From positions 1 to 6,108 of the forward strand of contig CALKIU010000128.1 of NCBI GenBank assembly GCA_937995745.1: 6,108 nucleotides of DNA, in the 5' to 3' direction. This stretch comes from an uncultured Bacillaceae bacterium. GTDB lineage: Bacteria; Bacillota; Bacilli; Bacillales; Cytobacillaceae. A model generated the notes under the pieces. That model saw only the letters and a program-made list of their open reading frames with translations. It made no database searches and had not been told where the DNA came from. The position numbers and the translations under genes are program-made. Shown here one piece after another: positions 1 to 4,788 of this stretch (the first letter of the stretch is position 1; the number at the start of each line of letters is the position of its first letter).

Positions 1-18
1 CTGTCCCCCTGTCCCGCC
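1..18 (-). repeat. Partial GGGACA-type repeat cut by the window edge
   Basis: On the minus strand this reads GGCGGGACAGGGGGACAG, the same GGGACAG words that make up the hairpin repeats elsewhere in the window. Only one side of the palindrome is visible, so the copy is either truncated or continues outside the window. It lies just beyond the terminator of the DUF2812 gene. Confidence 0.6.
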
Positions 19-30
19 GAATTTCCGCTT

Positions 31-66
31 AAAAAAAGCACAGCCGGGAGATGGCTGTGTTTTTTT
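31..66 (-). terminator. Rho-independent terminator, probably bidirectional
   Basis: A perfect 7-bp stem (CACAGCC at 39-45 with GGCTGTG at 53-59) encloses a 7-nt loop. It has seven A before it (31-37) and seven T after it (60-66). Read on the minus strand, the hairpin is followed by a T run about 70 nt after the DUF2812 stop codon, so it should end that transcript. The symmetry means it could also stop a transcript arriving on the plus strand from outside the window. Confidence 0.85.
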
Positions 67-137
67 AAATATATTTCAGGGGTGTAATAGGGGAAGATTG
101 GTTTTCGGGTTTCGTGAATGCCTGTTGGAAGAGCGGT

Positions 138-641
138 TTAAAAGGTGTTAAATATCGAGAGGTGGCACGCTCTGAAGGCCGGGTTTTCAAACAAGGTATA
201 GATAAGGATGAAAATCAGGGAAAGGACTAATGTAACCAATGTTGGAATGTGGGAAAAAGATCCGTTTTTGTTGGCCCATTTTTTGATACGGTTCAGCCGG
301 GAAAAAATTTCGTCGCAAGCGCTGAATGGCTCAGAGTAGAAAATATGCTTGGAAAAATGGCTGTTTTGTGCAAGCGGAATCCATCCGGCCTTTTTCAAAA
401 CAGCGATGTACTTCTTGTAATCTCTTTTTCTGTGAAACTGCCGGCAATCAATTTTGAAGTGAAGATTTCTCGGTGTGTCATTTGTTGCCGGTTCGAAAAT
501 GTATTGGCAGATTTCGCTGTCTTCCAGATGATATTTTTTCAGCATCCAGCCCCTTTTTAGCATGTTTTGCAGCCACTGTTCTTCTTCGGTGATATTGGAG
601 AAGGGTTTGATTACTTTTCTCACACCGCTATTTTTTAACAT
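138..641 (-). CDS. DUF2812 domain-containing protein with one C-terminal membrane helix
   Basis: This is a 167-residue protein. Residues about 8-113 match the DUF2812 pattern: an N-terminal (R/K)KVxKPF strand, an ExWLxxMxxxGWxL helix at 21-34, a YxxYxxxLxxAGW block at 77-87, and an aromatic H(I/W)FYSExFxxxDEIFSR segment near 99-115. Residues about 133-151 form one hydrophobic helix followed by a short polar tail, suggesting a cytosolic domain anchored to the membrane. The start is well supported by AGGAGG at 647-652, 5 nt before the ATG. DUF2812 has no established biochemical function. Family members often sit beside a PadR-type regulator gene, but none is seen within the 2 kb upstream here. 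Many relatives carry more than one membrane helix, so this copy may be short, although its in-phase terminator and intact frame argue against simple decay. The family call is fairly sure; the function is unknown. Confidence 0.85.
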   Translation of the reverse strand: MLKNSGVRKVIKPFSNITEEEQWLQNMLKRGWMLKKYHLEDSEICQYIFEPATNDTPRNLHFKIDCRQFHRKRDYKKYIAVLKKAGWIPLAQNSHFSKHIFYSEPFSACDEIFSRLNRIKKWANKNGSFSHIPTLVTLVLSLIFILIYTLFENPAFRACHLSIFNTF

Positions 642-825
642 GATGGCCTCCTGCTTTCATCATTTTTTCCGCATTCGGTTCGGGTGTTTGTGAGTGGTCT
701 CAGATGAAGTCGTTCGAATGAAGTATGCGAATATTTGGAGAGTGTTGCGTCTTACACTGCTGTGCAAAGAGGGTGTCCGTTTGCCACAATTGGTCAAAAT
801 ACTCAGAAAACCGTTTCTTGTTTAC

Positions 826-854
826 AATATAACCCAGAATATTTCGACATTCAA
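826..854 (-). promoter_or_regulatory. Predicted SigA-type promoter for the DUF2812 gene
   Basis: On the minus strand, TTGAAT (849-854, 4 of 6 to TTGACA) is followed by exactly 17 bp and then TATATT (826-831, 5 of 6 to TATAAT). Transcription would start near 819, leaving a leader of about 180 nt before the ATG at 641. The surrounding DNA is AT-rich, so a chance match is possible. Confidence 0.4.
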
Positions 855-910
855 TTAAAAAACTGTAAAAATTTCGTAAAAATGGGAGACAGGTGGTGGG
901 ACGCGGGGAG

Positions 911-949
911 GTGGGACACAGGGACAGGTTCAGTGTCCCTGACAAAAAT
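911..949 (+). repeat. GGGACA-N7-TGTCCC hairpin repeat, copy 1
   Basis: The stem CAGGGACA (919-926) pairs with TGTCCCTG (934-941) around the loop GGTTCAG. It is preceded by GTGGGACAC and followed by ACAAAAATT. This extended layout recurs at 1625-1664 and, inverted, at 2728-2767 with only a few differences, so the repeating unit is about 35-40 bp and larger than the hairpin. Related GGGAC words continue to the left to about 886. Confidence 0.85.
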
Positions 950-1112
950 TTACTGCCTCGCGCTTTTCTAATGTTCCTATCCCCTTTTTTGCTTTTTTGA
1001 TAAGGGAGTTCAATAGTGTGAATCGTTTCACCATTTTTATCGGGGAAGAAACGGCGTAGAAATGTTCCCGGGGCCGGGGTTTGAATGGAGGGATGTCTTC
1101 TGTTTGTGAATT

Positions 1113-1240
1113 GGCCGATCTAAAATTTTCGCCGGTATATTTTAAAATTCGCTGATCTGCCGATAAAATGAAAATTACGCCGACACATGGTGATTTTCGC
1201 CGATAAAGCATTAAATCTCCTCGATATGTTGATTTGTGTC
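1113..1240 (-). repeat. Array A: degenerate 20-bp tandem repeat with leader
   Basis: Read on the minus strand, a leader GACACAAATCAACA (1240 down to 1227) is followed by units that begin TATCGAGG, TATCGGCG, TGTCGGCG, TATCGGCA, TACCGGCG and GATCGG. Their first bases lie at 1226, 1205, 1185, 1165, 1137 and 1120, so the steps are 21, 20, 20, 28 and 17 bp. Most units continue with an A/T-rich stretch such as AAAATTTT. The unit and the leader match those of array B on the opposite strand. Function unknown. Confidence 0.7.
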
Positions 1241-1389
1241 ACACGCTTTTCCCGTGTAACAAGCTGTAAATTGCCTTTTTTGCGCGATGACAAACGGAGA
1301 GCTTAATACGGCGAATCAAGAATTTGCGCTCAAAAGAACGGGTGAAAAACATTTCCCACAAAAATTAAGACAGGGTATCACATCGGTCT

Positions 1390-1408
1390 GGTCCGCTGTC
1401 CCTGCTCG
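1390..1408 (+). repeat. Decayed GGGACA-type repeat
   Basis: GGTCCGCTGTCCCTG (1390-1404) matches the loop and right arm of the complete copy at 1641-1655 (GGTTCGCTGTCCCTG) at 14 of 15 positions. The left arm is missing or replaced by unrelated sequence, which marks it as a degenerate or partial copy. Confidence 0.5.
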
Positions 1409-1464
1409 TGACGGTACCTGTGTGAGCCATGGGACGAACTCATTTTCTCTTTCAAAAAATTACC

Positions 1465-1491
1465 GGGACAAGGTTCCTGTCCCCCCGTCCC
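1465..1491 (+). repeat. GGGACA-N7-TGTCCC hairpin repeat, copy 2
   Basis: GGGACA (1465-1470) and TGTCCC (1478-1483) flank the 7-nt loop AGGTTCC, followed by CCCGTCCC. The flanks differ from copies 1 and 3, but the arm spacing is identical. Confidence 0.8.
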
Positions 1492-1624
1492 AACTTTATC
1501 GTCATTTCAAAAACATCCCGTTTATCCGCAGATACGGAACAGATTTCTTCGCCACAACTTGGTAACTATCTATTCTTGAGTCTGCTTTTGCCCTCGCACA
1601 TCAACGAAAGAACTAATTGAAGGA

Positions 1625-1699
1625 GTGGGACGCGGGGACAGGTTCGCTGTCCCTGACAAAAAATGTCTGGGACGCGTTTCCTGTCCCCCTGTCCCTGGG
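1625..1699 (+). repeat. Composite GGGACA-type repeat, copy 3 plus a second module
   Basis: GTGGGACGC is followed by the hairpin GGGACA (1635-1640), loop GGTTCGC, TGTCCC (1648-1653), then TGACAAAAAAT. A second, imperfect module follows directly: GGGAC (1669-1673) can pair with GTCCC at 1683-1687, and a further CTGTCCC lies at 1689-1695. This two-module layout resembles the composite element behind the transporter gene at 2695-2778. Confidence 0.85.
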
Positions 1700-1783
1700 A
1701 ATGAGGGGAAATCTTGTGGTAGAGGAATTTTTGCATTGGAACGCAATGATATTCACGTCAAATTAGAGTTGACAAGTTGGTAA

Positions 1784-2023
1784 AAAGGAGGTAGATCAAT
1801 GAGATTTGAAAAATAATCAGCGCCCAGTTGCGTTTTATTTTATCCCCATTTGAGTTTTTTCAGTGTGGAGGAGAAACAGGTATATACTACCCCTATGCAC
1901 CAGTGGGATGCTATTGCTAAAAAATTTTCAGTATTAATTGCGTTCTCACCATAAACGTTTACTCCATTGTGCGAAAATTCAAAATTAACTACAAAACTAA
2001 TTTTAAACAAAATTACCAATTAA
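1784..2023 (+). pseudogene. Possible relic of a small gene with early in-frame stops
   Basis: A perfect AAAGGAGG (1784-1791) stands 7 nt before ATG (1799-1801), but the frame stops after five codons (MRFEK, TAA at 1814-1816). The same frame then stays open for 45 codons (1817-1951, containing VEEKQVYTTPMHQWDAIAKK), stops at 1952, runs 22 more codons and stops at 2021. A TTGACA lies at 1769-1774 without a good -10. I do not recognise the product. It may be the 5' part of a decayed gene, a tiny leader peptide, or chance, since the open stretches are not long enough to be significant. Confidence 0.22.
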
Positions 2024-2155
2024 TCAACAAGAAACGATAGAATTATAAAAAATGATACTGAAATAGCAAAAGCTTCCACTGAGCAAGAGAGTCAGAACCG
2101 GAGATATCGGGCTTGGTCCGTGCGATTTCCATCGGTGAACCGTGATCGGCCACGC

Positions 2156-2244
2156 GGTCCATGGGGAAAAGTTAGGTGTTCCGGTGGATGGTTCATCAAA
2201 CTGGTACATGGGAAACCGGTCCATGGGGACAGGTTAGATGTCCC
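2156..2244 (+). repeat. Direct repeat of 27 bp carrying GGGACA-type hairpin copy 4
   Basis: The segments 2156-2182 and 2218-2244 agree at 23 of 27 positions and both start GGTCCATGGGGA; they are 62 bp apart. The right copy holds an exact hairpin (GGGACA 2226-2231, loop GGTTAGA, TGTCCC 2239-2244). In the left copy both arms have drifted (GGGAAA and TGTTCC). A third short echo, GGTACATGGG, lies at 2203-2212. Confidence 0.7.
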
Positions 2245-2380
2245 AGCCACGAAAAACGTATTCGCGAATTAGTGAAAGAACTCTAACTAGGTTAAACCAC
2301 CATTTTTAAAGGACTTACAACATGACTTTCCATATTATGTTAATATTCATATTTTAGCCAATTGAGCGAGACTTGCGAAA

Positions 2381-2512
2381 GACCCACATCAACATACTGG
2401 CGATTTTCCCGAATTTACTGGCGAAATTTCCAAACTACGGACGGATTTCCAAGAAATACTGGCAAAAATTTTAGTTTACTGGCAAATTTGCCGTATTTAC
2501 TGGCGAATCGCC
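2381..2512 (+). repeat. Array B: degenerate 20-21 bp tandem repeat with leader
   Basis: The leader GACCCACATCAACA (2381-2394) is followed by six units starting at 2395, 2416, 2436, 2457, 2477 and 2498, in steps of 21, 20, 21, 20 and 21 bp. Five units open with TACTGGC and one with TACGGAC. Typical units are TACTGGCGAAATTTCCAAAC and TACTGGCAAATTTGCCGTAT. A weaker unit-like GACTTGCGAAA stands at 2370, before the leader. The regular step equals about two helical turns, so the A/T tracts lie on one face of the DNA. No open gene overlaps it convincingly. Confidence 0.8.
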
Positions 2513-2531
2513 TCTCCTCAAGTTCAAATGT

Positions 2532-2675
2532 TCAATCGGAAAGGAACTCAAAGGCTGCCCTTGACCGCACTGATTTATAAAACCAGAACCCAATTTTCAT
2601 CGCGGACTCCCAAATCACTGCGGCCATTCTCCCCACCGCCGCAAGCCAGAGCATCCTTTTCAACCTGCCCTTCAT
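2532..2675 (-). CDS. Doubtful small hydrophobic ORF
   Basis: This is a 47-codon frame beginning MKGRLKRMLWLAAVGRM with basic ends and a hydrophobic, tryptophan-rich middle, so it could be a small membrane peptide. The region is richer in G+C than the neighbouring spacer, and its codons often end in G or C, as in the flanking transporter gene. Against it, the first ATG has no Shine-Dalgarno. An inner ATG at 2652-2654 has only a weak AGG about 9 nt upstream. It lies between array B and the repeat behind the transporter gene. It may be a gene remnant; I do not recognise the product. Confidence 0.2.
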   Translation of the reverse strand: MKGRLKRMLWLAAVGRMAAVIWESAMKIGFWFYKSVRSRAAFEFLSD

Positions 2676-2694
2676 GCGGAATATGTAAATAACT

Positions 2695-2778
2695 GGTGGG
2701 ACGCAAAACCTGTCCCCCCGTCCCACCAAAAATTGACAGGGACAGTGAACCTGTCCCCGTGTCCCACCCGTGTCCCGC
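2695..2778 (-). repeat. Composite GGGACA-type repeat behind the transporter gene, copy 5
   Basis: Two hairpins stand side by side. GGTGGGACG (2695-2703) pairs perfectly with CGTCCCACC (2719-2727). GGGACAG (2739-2745) pairs with CTGTCCC (2751-2757). On the minus strand the second one is GGGACA, loop GGTTCAC, TGTCCC, then TGTCAATTTTT. It begins about 26 nt after the transporter stop codon, so with its T5 tract it may double as that gene's transcription terminator; no other terminator is seen there. Confidence 0.8.
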
Positions 2779-2782
2779 TTTT

Positions 2783-4360
2783 TTACGGTTGTAGGTGGGT
2801 TAATATGCGCCAGAGGTGGTGGCTGATGCGGTCGAGCCAGAGCAGGGCGTGCACTTTGGCAATCGCCCGGTCGACATTCAACTCCTCGCTGATCGCATTT
2901 TTCAATAGATGCTTCCGGTCCGAGCGCCGAATCTCCGCAATCTCCTTCGACGTTTCTTCCACTTTCTGCAAATAATTGTTCTCCCCGTTGCCCTCCTCCA
3001 TCGAGCGCAAGCTGTTCTCAATCATCTCCTGCACCTGCGCCGTCACCGCCTGCAAACTCCGCGACGAACTAATCGTCCGCAAATACCCCGTCTCCGATAG
3101 CGCCATAATCAACCGCTCCAAATGGTCCAGCGCATGCAGCACCGACACATGCCGCTCATACTTTTGCTTATCCTCCGACTCCACCGACAACTGAACATCG
3201 CGCAAAAAAGCGCGCGTCTCCTGAATCGCTTCCGCCGCCAGCTGCTTTTTTTTGAAAAAGGGGACAGTTTCCCGTTTGGTGGCAAACAATTCCTGCATAG
3301 CCTCCAGCAGCGTCTTGTGAACGGCCATCAACGTTCTCCGGCTGGCCTCAATGGCAACGGGGCCGACCTCCGCGACACTGGGGTCCAAATAAATCGTCAA
3401 CGGATTGCCTTTTTCCGGGACGAGGCGGGCGATCAATTTTTCAAACGGCTTCATGAACGGCAGGATCATCAACACGCCGAGCACGTTAAACAATGTATAA
3501 AAGAGGGCCAAAGAGATCGTTAAATCGTCCACATCCAGCCAATCGGACATTGTAAACACGGCCGATGTCAACAACGGGAAAAGAGCCAGAGCCACAAAAC
3601 CGGTGAACAAGTTAAACAAGATGTGGGCGACGCTCGTTTTTTTTGCGGCATGGGAAGCGCCGATCGCCGCGATGATCGCCTTGAACGTCGTTCCGATATT
3701 TTGTCCGATGACGAGAGCGGCGCCTTGATCAAAATTGATTGCTCCGGAATAGAGAGCCGTCAACGTAATGGCGACCGCGACACTGGATGACTGCATGATC
3801 ACCGTCATCACGGTTCCAATCAATGCCAACAGCAACAGATGATAAAAGCGGTCGCCATTGAACGAGGTAAAATCAAACACGTCGCTGAAATCGGCCATTC
3901 CGTCCTGCAAGACGGAGATTCCCAAAAACAACATGCCAAAGCCGGTCATCACACTGCCGAGGCTGGACATTTTTCCGTGTGTGAACAGTCTTAAAAATAC
4001 GCCGACTCCAATGATGGGGAGGGCGAGCGATCCCATGCTGATTTGGAATCCTACCAATGACACGATCCAGCCGGTGCTTGTCGAACCGATGCTTGTACCG
4101 ATGATGACGCCGAGGGATTGGGTAAAGGTAATCAACCCGGCACTGACAAAACCGATCGTCATCAAAATCGTCGCGCTCGACGATTGGATGACGGCCGTCA
4201 GCACCATGCCCGAGAGGATCGCCGAAAATTTCCCTCCCGTAAAACGGCTCAACAATTGTTTTAACGATTCTCCGGCCAGCGATTTCAAGCCATCCGTCAT
4301 TAAAGACATTCCAAATAAAAATAAGCCGATACCGCCTAAAACAGTCATCAAAATCTCCAT
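2783..4360 (-). CDS. Na+/phosphate cotransporter-family protein with PhoU-like C-terminal domain
   Basis: This is a 525-residue membrane protein of the Na/Pi cotransporter (NptA/YjbB, SLC34-like) family, expected to move inorganic phosphate across the cytoplasmic membrane with sodium. It shows the family's inverted-repeat signature: Q59-SSS in AVIQSSSATILM followed by GTSIGSTSTGW (88-98), and Q190-SSS in VIMQSSSVAVA followed by GQNIGTTFKA (219-228). Hydrophobic helices fill residues about 1-305, opening with the typical LGGIGLFLFGM. Residues about 335-525 are charged and helical, as in a PhoU-like domain, and probably cytosolic. The first repeat has GTSIGS where GxNIGT is usual, a mild deviation. 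The ATG at 4360 was chosen because AAAGCAGGT lies 6 nt before it and the next residues enter the first helix. The frame is open to 4573, but the extra 71 residues are unlike the family. No phosphate-regulon partner gene is present nearby. Direction of transport (uptake or export) cannot be told. Confidence 0.92.
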   Translation of the reverse strand: MEILMTVLGGIGLFLFGMSLMTDGLKSLAGESLKQLLSRFTGGKFSAILSGMVLTAVIQSSSATILMTIGFVSAGLITFTQSLGVIIGTSIGSTSTGWIVSLVGFQISMGSLALPIIGVGVFLRLFTHGKMSSLGSVMTGFGMLFLGISVLQDGMADFSDVFDFTSFNGDRFYHLLLLALIGTVMTVIMQSSSVAVAITLTALYSGAINFDQGAALVIGQNIGTTFKAIIAAIGASHAAKKTSVAHILFNLFTGFVALALFPLLTSAVFTMSDWLDVDDLTISLALFYTLFNVLGVLMILPFMKPFEKLIARLVPEKGNPLTIYLDPSVAEVGPVAIEASRRTLMAVHKTLLEAMQELFATKRETVPFFKKKQLAAEAIQETRAFLRDVQLSVESEDKQKYERHVSVLHALDHLERLIMALSETGYLRTISSSRSLQAVTAQVQEMIENSLRSMEEGNGENNYLQKVEETSKEIAEIRRSDRKHLLKNAISEELNVDRAIAKVHALLWLDRISHHLWRILTHLQP

Positions 4361-4366
4361 ATACCG

Positions 4367-4375
4367 ACCTGCTTT
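4367..4375 (-). promoter_or_regulatory. Shine-Dalgarno that sets the transporter start
   Basis: The minus strand reads AAAGCAGGT, one mismatch from AAAGGAGGT, ending 6 nt before the ATG at 4358-4360. The alternative ATG at 4376-4378 lies immediately upstream of this site and has no Shine-Dalgarno of its own, so it is unlikely to be used. Confidence 0.6.
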
Positions 4376-4423
4376 CATCCAAATTGGTGCAGAAAAATTA
4401 GAAAATTTGCGGTGTGAACACTT

Positions 4424-4498
4424 GGAATATTCCGGGGCAACTGTTGGACGTTTGCGCAAAGGGGCCAACTGGCCGTTTTTTCCCGCAAAAGGGAAAAA
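4424..4498 (-). promoter_or_regulatory. Palindromes in the transporter leader
   Basis: Three perfect inverted repeats lie in the predicted 5' untranslated region: GGAATATTCC (4424-4433), TTTGCGCAAA (4451-4460), and an 8-bp stem TTTTTCCC/GGGAAAAA (4477-4484 with 4491-4498) around the loop GCAAAA. The two 10-bp palindromes have centres 27 bp apart. They could be operator half-sites or RNA structure; none matches a binding site I can name. The 8-bp hairpin lacks a following T run on the minus strand, so it is not a terminator in that direction. Confidence 0.3.
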
Positions 4499-4575
4499 GG
4501 GTTTGTATATCAATATATGTATTATTGCCGCCATGTAGTACAAATTCTTTGGGAGTAAAAAGGAGCCCGGCACAT

Positions 4576-4584
4576 ATTATATCA
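4576..4584 (-). promoter_or_regulatory. Predicted extended -10 promoter for the transporter gene
   Basis: The minus strand reads TGATATAAT: a perfect TATAAT (4576-4581) with the TGN extension (TG at 4583-4584). No good -35 is visible 16-18 bp upstream, which is tolerated by extended -10 promoters. Transcription would begin near 4569, giving a leader of about 210 nt. A weaker similar site, TGATATACA, lies at 4504-4512 and could be a second start. Confidence 0.5.
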
Positions 4585-4612
4585 ACAATTGCAAAAGAAG
4601 GGGAAAGGGCGA

Positions 4613-4641
4613 GCGGAACCGGATTGGTTCCGGTTTCCCGC
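4613..4641. repeat. Inverted repeat between terminator and promoter
   Basis: GCGGAACCGG (4613-4622) pairs with CCGGTT (4630-4635) and CCGC (4638-4641), with a 2-nt bulge and a 7-nt loop ATTGGTT. It sits between the DUF4236 terminator and the transporter promoter and has no T run. It could stabilise the 3' end of read-through RNA or be a protein site; no role is shown. Confidence 0.45.
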
Positions 4642-4645
4642 GGAT

Positions 4646-4675
4646 AAAAAAATTTGCCCTTTTGCGGCGGGCAAA
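4646..4675 (-). terminator. Rho-independent terminator of the DUF4236 gene
   Basis: A perfect 7-bp stem (TTTGCCC 4653-4659 with GGGCAAA 4669-4675) with a 9-nt loop is followed on the minus strand by seven T (complement of A 4646-4652). It lies about 115 nt beyond the DUF4236 stop codon and upstream of the transporter promoter, so the two genes are probably transcribed separately. Confidence 0.85.
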
Positions 4676-4788
4676 GTCTATTATTCAATATAGTAGTATA
4701 AGAAGAAAAGAAAATCTACTGTTATATAGGAAGCGGCTTGAAAGCTCCTCCCGGACCGGGCGGGTATGTTCCGGCGGGAAGGCGGTGT

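Larger units (their letters stand above)
642..2531. other. Gene-poor repeat island
   Basis: About 1.9 kb with no reading frame I can defend as a functional protein. Frames present are short, mostly lack a ribosome binding site, and run through repeat copies. The island holds four exact GGGACA-N7-TGTCCC hairpins, further decayed copies, two arrays of a 20-21 bp degenerate repeat in opposite orientation, a possible gene relic, and AT-rich spacer (for example 1955-2060 and 2325-2360). No tRNA, rRNA, riboswitch or transposase signature was recognised. A small imperfect hairpin (TGT-c-ACACG with CGTGT-a-ACA, 1237-1261) has no T run and is not a terminator. Confidence 0.7.

Noticed and set aside
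700..1565. Several 78-93 codon frames on both strands across 700-1565
   Set aside because: They run through the hairpin repeats and array A, have no ribosome binding site and show no recognisable domain.
2381..2512. CRISPR array
   Set aside because: The 20-21 bp step leaves no room for conserved repeats with unique spacers, the units are degenerate throughout and no cas gene is present.
2325..2512. Plasmid-type origin (iterons beside an AT-rich stretch)
   Set aside because: No replication initiator gene is in the window, and a similar array without that context exists at 1113-1240.
4451..4481. Plus-strand terminator formed by GGCC-AACT-GGCC followed by six T
   Set aside because: The stem is only about 4 bp and no plus-strand gene precedes it.
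3858..4538. A 226-codon open frame on the plus strand opposite the transporter gene
   Set aside because: It is the antisense shadow of a clearly recognised membrane protein, lacks a family match and starts inside the other gene.
4361..4573. A 71-residue N-terminal extension of the transporter
   Set aside because: The extension is unlike the family, its start has no Shine-Dalgarno and it overlaps the predicted promoter; the ATG at 4360 has AAAGCAGGT at proper distance.
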